8,500 nt of DNA from contig JAUVQB010000046.1 of NCBI GenBank assembly GCA_030598385.1, positions 1 to 8,500 on the forward strand, in the 5' to 3' direction. Position 1 is the first letter of the stretch. Each line of letters begins with the position of its first letter. Positions 1 to 5,441 of this stretch are shown piece by piece. Source of the stretch: Alphaproteobacteria bacterium. Lineage in GTDB: Bacteria > Pseudomonadota > Alphaproteobacteria > Kiloniellales > JAKSDN01. A program made the translations under genes and the position numbers. The notes under the pieces were generated by a model. It was not told the DNA's origin. It made no database searches and worked only from the letters and a program-made list of their open reading frames with translations.

Positions 1-503
1 CCGTTCATCAGCGCCATGGCGAATTCGAGCAGCTTCTGCTGGCCGAACGAGAGATCGCCGGCGTAGAGGTGGCGCTTCTCGTAGAGGCCGACGAACTCGA
101 GCAAGCTCTCGGCCTTCTCGTCGACCGCGGGCGAAAAACGGCTCAGCATGCCGGCCAGGGTCTCGTGCTTGTGGGGTACCGAGATGCGCATGTTCTCCAG
201 GCCCGACATGCGGCCGTAGACGCGGGTCTGCTGGAAGGTGCGCAGGAGGCCGAGGCGGGCGATCTCGGGCACCCGGAGCTTCGAGATCTGGCGCCCCTCG
301 AAGCTGACCGTGCCGGCGTCCACCGGGTGAAAGCCGACGATCGAGTTGAAGAGGGTCGTCTTGCCGGAACCGTTGGGGCCGATCAGGCCGACGATCTCGC
401 CCGGCCGGACCGCGAGCGAGATGTCGCTGTTGGCGATCACCCCGCCGAAACGCTTGGTTACGTTCGAGGCCTCCAGCATCGCGCCGGTCGTCGCCCCGGT
501 CAT
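1..503 (-). CDS. livG: Liv-type ABC importer ATP-binding protein LivG (3' part missing)
   Basis: This is the ATPase that powers the Liv-type importer, acting on the cytoplasmic side with LivH and LivM. About 167 residues are visible; the family usually has about 250, and the rest lies left of position 1. The Walker A motif GPNGSGKT is at residues 42-49, the Q-loop (TFQQTRVY) near 89-96, and the ABC signature LSFGQQKL at 151-158; Walker B and the H-loop are outside the window. The ATG at 503-501 overlaps the livM stop as ATGA. A GGAGG ribosome-binding site lies 10 bases upstream (514-518), inside the end of livM. The long gap between Q-loop and signature, and the signature form LSFGQQKL, fit LivG better than LivF. 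It is the fourth visible gene of the transporter operon. The function is certain at family level; the substrate is unknown. Confidence 0.93.
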   Translation of the reverse strand, partial: MTGATTGAMLEASNVTKRFGGVIANSDISLAVRPGEIVGLIGPNGSGKTTLFNSIVGFHPVDAGTVSFEGRQISKLRVPEIARLGLLRTFQQTRVYGRMSGLENMRISVPHKHETLAGMLSRFSPAVDEKAESLLEFVGLYEKRHLYAGDLSFGQQKLLEFAMALMN

Positions 504-1588
504 TGCGCAGGTTCCTCCGCCTCGCCGGAGGCGGCCTCGATGCGCCGGCCGAAGCGATGGGGATAGCGCTCGCGCAGCCAGCCGATGATGCCCTGGGGGA
601 AGAACACCACGATGAGGACGATCAGCACGCCGAGGGCGACCCGCTGCCAGCCCAGGAGATAGATCCAGAAGAGCTCTTGGGTGACGTGGAAGATGGCCGC
701 CCCCAAGACCGGGCCCCACATCGTGCCCTTGCCGCCGAGGATCGCCATGAGGACCATCCAGACGCCGAAGGTGGCGCCGGCGAAGGCGACGTCCGTCGGG
801 TCTATGAAGCCGACGATGTTGCCGACCAGGCCGCCTGAGATCGCCAGGAAGAAGGCCGCGATGCACCAGGCGATCGTTTTGTAGCGGGTGGTGTGAAGGC
901 CCATGGCCTCGGCCTTGTCCTCGTCGTCGCGGATGGCGTTGATGGCCAGGCCGAATCGCCCGGCGTATAGGCGCCGGAGGGCGAGAAAAGTGACGACGGC
1001 GAGCGCGAAGCAGAGGTAGTAGAAGAAGCGGTTGCGCGTGCCGATCTCGCCCGGATAGAGCGGCGTCACCATGCCCGATCCCGCGCCGATGATGTCGATG
1101 CCCGCCGCGATCTCGCCGGCGGCGATCCCGAGGCCCAGGGTGCAGATGGCGAAGTAGTGGCCGCGCAGCCCGAGGATGCCGGAGCCCAGCACGAAGGCGA
1201 CCACGACCGCGACGAGAGCCGCGACCAAGCAGCCGGCGCCCAGGCCCGCATAGTACTGCAGCGAGGTGAGCCCGATATCTTGGGTGCCGTACGCGGAGTT
1301 GTATTCGGCCAGGTCGGTGAAGGGCGCCACCTGAACGACCGCGCAAACGTACATGCCGATGCCGAAATAAACGACGTTGCCGAAGGAGTTGTAGCCCATC
1401 TGGCCGCCCAGCACGTCCCAGGTCAGCGCGAAAGTCACCATCACCCAGAGGAAAGCGAACTGGGTCGTGAAAGCCGGCAGAACCAGCGGGCCCAACAGGC
1501 CGGCGCCGGCAATGACGGCGTAGGTCGCGAGCGTCTTGGCCGAGGATTTGGCCGGGGATTTGGCCGGGGATTTGGCCGCGGCGGTCAT
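500..1588 (-). CDS. livM: Liv-type ABC importer permease LivM
   Basis: This is one of the two membrane permeases of the importer and pairs with LivH in the inner membrane. The 362-residue protein has many hydrophobic segments, for example around 21-40, 43-60, 115-140, 190-204, 238-260, 271-285 and 314-331. The conserved cytoplasmic loop that contacts the ATPase runs from about 208 to 241 (GRFGLAINAIRDDEDKAEAMG). The GGKGTMWGPVLGA stretch at 285-297 is typical of LivM. The first 18 residues are an unusual Lys/Ser/Pro/Ala tail with AKSP-type repeats encoded by a 12-bp DNA repeat. The C-terminus is an acidic, proline-containing tail. The ATG at 1588-1586 overlaps the livH stop as ATGA, and the livG ATG overlaps this gene's stop in the same way, so all three are probably translationally coupled. 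A GAGG at 1600-1603 is the likely ribosome-binding site. Confidence 0.95.
   Translation of the reverse strand: MTAAAKSPAKSPAKSSAKTLATYAVIAGAGLLGPLVLPAFTTQFAFLWVMVTFALTWDVLGGQMGYNSFGNVVYFGIGMYVCAVVQVAPFTDLAEYNSAYGTQDIGLTSLQYYAGLGAGCLVAALVAVVVAFVLGSGILGLRGHYFAICTLGLGIAAGEIAAGIDIIGAGSGMVTPLYPGEIGTRNRFFYYLCFALAVVTFLALRRLYAGRFGLAINAIRDDEDKAEAMGLHTTRYKTIAWCIAAFFLAISGGLVGNIVGFIDPTDVAFAGATFGVWMVLMAILGGKGTMWGPVLGAAIFHVTQELFWIYLLGWQRVALGVLIVLIVVFFPQGIIGWLRERYPHRFGRRIEAASGEAEEPAQ
514..531 (-). promoter_or_regulatory. hairpin covering the livG ribosome-binding site
   Basis: Within the last codons of livM, CCTCCG at 514-519 and CGGAGG at 526-531 are perfect inverted copies around a 6-base loop. In the minus-strand mRNA the 3' arm of this stem contains the GGAGG ribosome-binding site of livG, 10 bases before its ATG. 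The stem would hide the site until a ribosome finishing livM opens it, which fits the ATGA overlap. The pairing is seen directly; the coupling role is inferred. Confidence 0.35.
1541..1576 (-). repeat. 12-bp in-frame tandem repeat in the livM 5' end
   Basis: Three adjacent 12-bp units of the form CGGGGATTTGGC (plus strand) lie at 1541-1552, 1553-1564 and 1565-1576. The last two are identical and the first differs at one base. On the minus strand they encode AKSP, AKSP and AKSS. Because the unit is a multiple of three, a change in copy number keeps the reading frame. Confidence 0.85.
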
Positions 1589-2484
1589 TTGAGGTAGCGC
1601 CTCTGGCGCTTCAGGCGATGGCTGCGCACCAGGAGCACGACCACCAGCAGGCCGAAGACGAAAGCGATCTGGAACTCGGCGCCGAGGATAAAGCCGGCCA
1701 AATTCTCGGCCGCGCCGAGACCGAAAGCGGAGACGATCACGCCCGGCAGATTGCCGAGGCCGGCGACCACCACGATCATGAAGGAGCGCACCGTGTAGGC
1801 GAGGCCCTGGAAGGGCTGGATCACCCAGGTCATGACCACCAGCGCCCCGGCCGCGCCGCAGAGCGCCGCGTTCAGCGCATAGGTGGCGGCGTAGACCCGG
1901 TCGGTGTCGATGCCGAGGATGCGCGCGGCGCGGGCGTTCTGCGCCGTGGCGCGGATCGCCTGGCCGAGGCGCGAGGACTTGAGGAACACCACCAGGCAGC
2001 CGGCGATCGCGAGGGTCAGCACGAAGGCCACGACCTTGATGTGGGGCACGGTGACCATTCCATCGAACAGGAACAGGGTATCCAGACCCGAGTCGGCCGA
2101 TTGCACATCCGAGGTGAAGATCTGGTTCAGCAGTTGCTGGATCAGGATCGACAGCCCGAAGGTGGCGAGCAGGGATACGAAGAGGTCGCGGTCGACCACC
2201 CGGAAGATGACCAGCCGGTAAATCGCCCAGCCGAGAACGAAAAGAACAATAGCGGCGGCGGGCACGCCGAGCAGCGGGTGAACTCCCAGGCTGTAAAGAG
2301 TGTAGGTGACATAGCCGCCGATCATCACGAACTCGCCCTGGGCAATATTAATGACGTTCATGACGCCCCAAACGAGGGCCATGCCGTAGGCGGCGAGGGC
2401 GAAGATCGAGCCGACGAGTATGCCGTCGGCAATGAGCTGCACGAGCAGAACCGGCGCGTCGAAGAGAAGCTGGAGGTTAGACAT
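1585..2484 (-). CDS. livH: Liv-type ABC importer permease LivH
   Basis: This is the second inner-membrane permease of the importer. The 299-residue protein starts with the typical LivH segment (LIADGILVGSIFALAAYGMA, about 17-36), followed by VMNVINIAQGEFVMIGGY at 41-58. The cytoplasmic ATPase-contact loop is at about 173-199 (LGQAIRATAQNARAARILGI), and GLGNLPGVIVSAFGLGA near the C-terminus (242-258) is also characteristic. An in-frame TGA immediately precedes the ATG at 2484, so the protein cannot start further upstream. The best GGAGG (2504-2508) is 19 bases from the ATG, which is too far for normal use; closer in there is only a weak GGACAG. The gene follows the binding-protein gene after 82 bases containing a strong hairpin, and overlaps livM by 4 bp. 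Confidence 0.95.
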   Translation of the reverse strand: MSNLQLLFDAPVLLVQLIADGILVGSIFALAAYGMALVWGVMNVINIAQGEFVMIGGYVTYTLYSLGVHPLLGVPAAAIVLFVLGWAIYRLVIFRVVDRDLFVSLLATFGLSILIQQLLNQIFTSDVQSADSGLDTLFLFDGMVTVPHIKVVAFVLTLAIAGCLVVFLKSSRLGQAIRATAQNARAARILGIDTDRVYAATYALNAALCGAAGALVVMTWVIQPFQGLAYTVRSFMIVVVAGLGNLPGVIVSAFGLGAAENLAGFILGAEFQIAFVFGLLVVVLLVRSHRLKRQRRYLK

Positions 2485-2506
2485 TCAGACTGTCCGGGCT
2501 CGACCT

Positions 2507-2542
2507 CCGCCCACCCCCGAGTGAATTCTCGGGGGCGGGCGG
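2507..2542 (-). promoter_or_regulatory. strong stem-loop between the binding-protein gene and livH
   Basis: Arms 2507-2521 (CCGCCCACCCCCGAG) and 2528-2542 (CTCGGGGGCGGGCGG) surround a 6-base loop. On the plus strand position 2513 (A) faces 2536 (C), a mismatch. In the minus-strand RNA these become U and G, which pair, giving an unbroken 15-bp stem. The stem begins 24 bases after the binding-protein stop and ends 22 bases before the livH start. No run of U follows it, so it is not a standard intrinsic terminator. By analogy with other importer operons, such structures can protect the 3' end of the binding-protein message or reduce readthrough, giving more binding protein than permease. The role is inferred. 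Confidence 0.65.
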
Positions 2543-2566
2543 TTCAATCGATGGCTCAGTTTAGGA

Positions 2567-3805
2567 CTAGCGGTCCGACCATTTGGGACGCGGATAGATC
2601 ATCTCGGCCGCCGCCCACTTCGTGGGCGCGACGACCACCAGGCTCCCGTTCTGAACCTGGCGCAGGGCCATCGGCTTGGCGATGTTCTTGCCGCTCTCGT
2701 CGAACTTGATGTTGCCGTAGAAGGTTTCCATGTCGGTCGCCGCCAGCGCGTCGCGCACCGCGTCTGTCTCGAAAGATCCGGCCCGCTGGAAGGCATCGAC
2801 GAAGGTCTGCACCGAGGCGCTCGATTCCGCGGCCTGATATGGCGGCACGTAGCCGAACTTCGCTTCGAAGGTCTTGGCGTAATCCGCCGCCGAGCCGAAC
2901 AAATCGTCGCTGTAGCTCATGGTCTCGGCCCACTGGGTGGCGCAGAGCGTGTAGTCGGCCTTGGCGCCGAACTTGCCGATCACATCGGCGGCTTCGCAAT
3001 GGGTCAGGGCCAGAATCGGCACGTCCACCTTCATGTCGGCGATCTGCTTGATGGCGGTGGCCGCCCCCTTGGAGTGCCCCGAGACGACCAGGATATCCGG
3101 CTTCACGGCCTTCACCTTGGTCAGGGTCGCCGACATGTCGTTCAGCTCTTTCGGCAGCTTGTCGTCGATCACGACCCGAATGCCGTAGGTGCTGGCATCG
3201 TCGATCACACCGGCGCGCACGTCCTGGCTGAAGGGGTCGTTCTCGAAGGCGAGCGCCACGGTGAGGTCCTGCGGCTTTCGGCCCTCGGCTATTGCTTTCT
3301 CGGCGGCCAGGGAAATGGCGCCGGCCAGGTATTGCTCGGACGTCGACAGAACGGCGAAGAGGTACTTGTAACCCTGGGTGAAGAGGGAGCGCGAGGCGCC
3401 GTTGCCCTCCACCATGGGAATGCCGTACTTCTCGGTGACCGGTGCGATCGCCTTGGTCAGACCGGAGGAATAGGGTCCCAGCAGGAACTTGATGCCGTCC
3501 TGGCTGATCAGGCGCTCGGCGAGTTGCGCGCCGCGGGCGGGCGTCGATTCATCGTCGTAGTAGACGATCTCCAACTTGTATGTCTTGCCGGCGACCTCGA
3601 CCCCCCCGGCCGCATTGATCGTCTCGATGGCCAGGTTGTAGCCGTTCATGGTGTGCTTGCCGTTGGTCGAGTACTTGCCGGTGACCGATACGGCGGCGCC
3701 GAGCACGATGGTATCGCCTTCGACCTTGGCGCTCGCCGCGCCCCCTGCCAGGCACAAGCTGGCGGCCGCTGCCGCCAAGGCGAGTGGCTTCAGTTTTCCT
3801 AACAT
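2567..3805 (-). CDS. periplasmic substrate-binding protein of a Liv-type ABC importer
   Basis: The protein binds the imported solute in the periplasm and delivers it to LivHM. Its 412 residues begin with a signal peptide: a basic start (MLGKLK), an Ala/Leu-rich core and a likely cleavage after ASA at residue 26. The mature protein follows the type-1 periplasmic-binding fold (Peripla_BP_6 family): IVLGAAVSVTGKYSTNG from 33, the YYDDESTPARGAQLAERLI helix region at 82-100, the ligand-loop-like GPYSSG at 110-115, and IPMVEGNGAS at 129-138. This pattern resembles the predicted amino-acid/amide-binding subgroup; the ligand cannot be read from sequence. A GGGAGG ribosome-binding site at 3815-3820 stands 9 bases before the ATG at 3805-3803, a far better start signal than that of livH. 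It is the first gene of the transporter unit and probably has its own promoter in the gap upstream. Confidence 0.95.
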   Translation of the reverse strand: MLGKLKPLALAAAAASLCLAGGAASAKVEGDTIVLGAAVSVTGKYSTNGKHTMNGYNLAIETINAAGGVEVAGKTYKLEIVYYDDESTPARGAQLAERLISQDGIKFLLGPYSSGLTKAIAPVTEKYGIPMVEGNGASRSLFTQGYKYLFAVLSTSEQYLAGAISLAAEKAIAEGRKPQDLTVALAFENDPFSQDVRAGVIDDASTYGIRVVIDDKLPKELNDMSATLTKVKAVKPDILVVSGHSKGAATAIKQIADMKVDVPILALTHCEAADVIGKFGAKADYTLCATQWAETMSYSDDLFGSAADYAKTFEAKFGYVPPYQAAESSASVQTFVDAFQRAGSFETDAVRDALAATDMETFYGNIKFDESGKNIAKPMALRQVQNGSLVVVAPTKWAAAEMIYPRPKWSDR

Positions 3806-3845
3806 GATAGCGAACCTCCCGTTCGTCTCAGTTATGAATCTTGGC

Positions 3846-3866
3846 GGAACCTTCTTGTCCGGTTCC
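3846..3866 (-). promoter_or_regulatory. small inverted repeat in the leader of the transporter operon
   Basis: GGAACC (3846-3851) and GGTTCC (3861-3866) are perfect inverted copies around a 9-base loop. They fall between the predicted transcription start and the binding-protein ribosome-binding site. This could be a leader hairpin or a protein-binding site, but a 6-bp stem may also arise by chance. Confidence 0.25.
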
Positions 3867-3877
3867 TGCGAGTCTTA

Positions 3878-3906
3878 AGGATATCGCTTACGGTATGCGA
3901 AGTCAC
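3878..3906 (-). promoter_or_regulatory. predicted sigma70-type promoter of the transporter operon
   Basis: On the minus strand, GTGACT (3906-3901; four of six matches to TTGACA) is followed after exactly 17 bases by TATCCT (3883-3878; four of six matches to TATAAT, with the key T, A and last T kept). Transcription would start near 3871, giving a leader of about 65 bases before the binding-protein ATG. The whole promoter lies within the 106-bp gap after the dehydrogenase stop, so the transporter genes need not depend on readthrough. This is a match by eye, without experimental support. Confidence 0.35.
3884..3900. promoter_or_regulatory. 17-bp imperfect palindrome, candidate operator
   Basis: TCGCTTACGGTATGCGA is a palindrome around a central G, with seven of eight positions paired. 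It exactly fills the spacer between the predicted -35 and -10 elements of the transporter promoter. A dimeric regulator bound here would block or remodel the promoter. No regulator gene is present in the window and I do not recognise the site as belonging to a particular family. Confidence 0.3.
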
Positions 3907-3911
3907 CCTGG

Positions 3912-4886
3912 TCAGCGGGTTCCTTCGACCACGACGTTCTCCGGACGCCCGGTCTTGAGAAAAGAGATGACGTTGGTGACCGAGCGCCGCCTGAGCTCCT
4001 CGTCGGAGTCCAATGAATAGAAGGCCGCGTGCGGGCTGAGAATCACCTTCGGATGGCGGAGCACCGGATCGTTGGCGTCCGGCGGCTCTTGTGGAAAGAC
4101 GTCCAGGGCCGCGCCGGCGAGTTGCCCGCTGTCCAGGGCCGCAAGCAAATCCGGGATCTCGACGATGGCCCCGCGCGATACATTGACCAGATAGCTGCCG
4201 GGCTTCATCGCCTCCAACAGGCCGCGATCGACCAGGCCGCGGGTCTCCGCCGTCAGTGGCAGGTGAAACGTGATCACGTCGCTGGCGGCACAAAGCGCGG
4301 CGAGGTCGCGCTTGCGCGCCAGGCCCTCCGGCCAGGCTTCGTCGGGCAGGTGGGGGTCATAGCCGATCATGTGTCCAAAGATTGGTGCCGCGTAGGCCGC
4401 GGCCAGCCGGCCGATCTTGCCGAGGCCGACCACACCCAGGGTCATCTTGCCGGGGCGGATGAGCGGCCCGGTGCCGTCGTAGCTCCAATCGCCGGCGCGC
4501 ACGGCGGCATCGTAGAGCGGCAGATGCCGGACCAGCGACAGCACCATGGCGACCGCGTGACAGGCCACTTCGGTGATGTTGCCGTCGGGCACATGGGCGA
4601 CCCAGACGCCATGTTTCTCGGCGGCCTCGATATCGACCGCGTCGACGCCGATGCCGGGCACGCTTACGATTCTGAGATCTGGCAGGGCGGCCAGGACCCG
4701 CTCTGTGATGGGGGCGTTCTGGACGATGAGGGCCACAGCACCCTGAGCGCCCTGGGCCGCGGCGATCACCTCGTCTTCGGTGACGCACTTCGGCTCTGCC
4801 GCCACCAGCTCCAGACCGGCCTCGCTCAGAAGCGCCCGTTCCAGACCTACATCCGGCTGAACGAAATCGGTGAACACCACCCGCAT
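3912..4886 (-). CDS. D-isomer-specific 2-hydroxyacid dehydrogenase (NAD-dependent)
   Basis: Members interconvert a 2-oxoacid and a D-2-hydroxyacid using NAD(P)H in the cytoplasm. The 324-residue length is normal. The nucleotide-binding motif GLGKIG is at 154-159, followed 17 residues later by an acidic D177, which favours NAD over NADP. The catalytic triad is intact: Arg238 in NVSRGAIV, Glu267 in DVFPQEPP, and His286 in SPHAAF. The 29-residue step from Arg to Glu matches phosphoglycerate dehydrogenase. The VPGIGVDAVDIEAAEKHGV region (76-94) and PDGNITEVACHAVAM resemble the CtBP-like/SerA-like subgroup, but no C-terminal ACT domain is present, so it is not a full-length SerA. The ATG at 4886 has a G-rich GGGGGAAG stretch upstream. 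It is read in the same direction as the transporter and ends 106 bases before it. The substrate is not determined; glyoxylate, hydroxypyruvate or a pathway-specific oxoacid are all possible. Confidence 0.93.
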   Translation of the reverse strand: MRVVFTDFVQPDVGLERALLSEAGLELVAAEPKCVTEDEVIAAAQGAQGAVALIVQNAPITERVLAALPDLRIVSVPGIGVDAVDIEAAEKHGVWVAHVPDGNITEVACHAVAMVLSLVRHLPLYDAAVRAGDWSYDGTGPLIRPGKMTLGVVGLGKIGRLAAAYAAPIFGHMIGYDPHLPDEAWPEGLARKRDLAALCAASDVITFHLPLTAETRGLVDRGLLEAMKPGSYLVNVSRGAIVEIPDLLAALDSGQLAGAALDVFPQEPPDANDPVLRHPKVILSPHAAFYSLDSDEELRRRSVTNVISFLKTGRPENVVVEGTR

Positions 4887-4965
4887 GTCCTGCTTCCCCC
4901 GTAATCTTTGAGTTCCTTATGGTCGGCGGAGCAGACAATAGGGTGGCCCGGCGATCAAGCGCATT

Positions 4966-4994
4966 TTGCAAGTCGTCGCGGCCTGTTTTAGGCT
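4966..4994 (+). promoter_or_regulatory. predicted promoter of the small exported-protein gene
   Basis: TTGCAA (4966-4971) and TAGGCT (4989-4994) are separated by exactly 17 bases and resemble a sigma70 promoter. The transcription start would be near 5001, about 25 bases before the ATG at 5026. This arrangement argues against the earlier in-frame ATG at 4966, which would lie in the promoter itself. No convincing promoter for the divergent dehydrogenase was found in the same gap. Confidence 0.3.
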
Positions 4995-5025
4995 TGCTGC
5001 ACTGCGGGTCGTGACGAGGGGCGAG

Positions 5026-5397
5026 ATGCGGGTTCTGTTGGCAGGGCTGATTCTTGCGCTGGCGGCCATGGGGTCGTCCCACGCCGGCCAGGATGAGGCC
5101 GAGGCTGTCCCGCCGCCAGGCGACAGCGCATCCGATGAGCCGCTCGATCTCAAAGGGTGCAGTGCCTGCACCTTGCGTCACCAGGACTTGGCCCGTCGCC
5201 GCGAGGAATTGGAGGCGGCGAAGGAAGCCCGCGGCGACTGCCGGATAAAAGGCGATATCAACAAGGACGGCGAGCGCCTCTACCACCGGCCGGGCGAGCC
5301 GACCTACGAGTGGGCCTGGATCAGCGAGGCCAAGGGCGAGCGCTGGTTCTGTAGCGTCGATGAAGCCGAGGCCGCCGGTTGGCGCGCCGCCGAGTAA
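5026..5397 (+). CDS. small exported protein with a C-terminal 'sunset'-type domain
   Basis: This is the only plus-strand gene I accept. The 123-residue product starts with a signal peptide (MRVLLAGLILALAAMGSSHA, likely cleavage after residue 20). An acidic, Pro-rich linker follows, then a CSAC pair (Cys45, Cys48), a charged helix (about 51-68), and a compact C-terminal domain (72-120) with the pattern C-x-IKGDIN, G-x-x-LYHRPGEPTY, GERWFC and a final AEAAGW. From memory this domain, called 'sunset' in some databases, occurs at the C-terminus of secreted thermonuclease-like and small hypothetical proteins of Alphaproteobacteria; its function is unknown. Cys72 and Cys109 frame the domain and could form a disulfide. 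The start at 5026 is chosen because it opens the signal peptide and has GAGGGG just upstream (5016-5021). A start at 4966 would add 20 residues. It shows no evident link to the catabolic genes around it. Confidence 0.85.
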   Translation: MRVLLAGLILALAAMGSSHAGQDEAEAVPPPGDSASDEPLDLKGCSACTLRHQDLARRREELEAAKEARGDCRIKGDINKDGERLYHRPGEPTYEWAWISEAKGERWFCSVDEAEAAGWRAAE

Positions 5398-5441
5398 AAA
5401 TGTTATATTTTAAATAAATATTTTATCTGTCTTAGAAATTA
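5395..5441. terminator. AT-rich island between convergent genes, possible terminator region
   Basis: Only 5 of 47 bases are G or C, in strong contrast to the GC-rich surroundings. The island holds the stop codons of both convergent genes (TAA at 5395-5397 and, on the minus strand, TAA at 5441-5439). It contains two copies of ATATTTTA (5405-5412 and 5418-5425) and runs of T and A in both directions, but no GC-rich stem, so it is not a classical intrinsic terminator. A bidirectional transcription-end region is the most likely role. Confidence 0.35.

Noticed and set aside
1591..1603. GAGG/CCTC hairpin over the livM ribosome-binding site
   Set aside because: The stem is only 4 bp with a 5-base loop inside the livH coding end and is too weak to separate from chance, unlike the livG case.
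2507..2542. Intrinsic transcription terminator after the binding-protein gene
   Set aside because: The stem is strong, but the bases after it in the minus-strand RNA (AGGTCGAGCC) contain no U-tract, and livH continues the same operon. I kept it as an RNA structure.
1618..2709. Plus-strand open frame of 363 codons opposite livH
   Set aside because: It lies antisense to a clear permease gene, is rich in His, Asp, Glu, Gly and Arg with no recognisable domain, and runs out of livH into the intergenic hairpin. This is a typical antisense shadow in GC-rich DNA.
3740..3805. Lipoprotein signal on the binding protein (Cys at residue 18)
   Set aside because: The residues before the cysteine are ASL, with Leu at the position where a lipobox needs Gly, Ala or Ser. 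The ASA cleavage site at 24-26 fits a normal signal peptide.
4966..5025. Upstream ATG at 4966 as the start of the small exported protein
   Set aside because: It would place 20 residues before an otherwise clean signal peptide, and the predicted -35 element overlaps it. The ATG at 5026 has a better ribosome-binding site.
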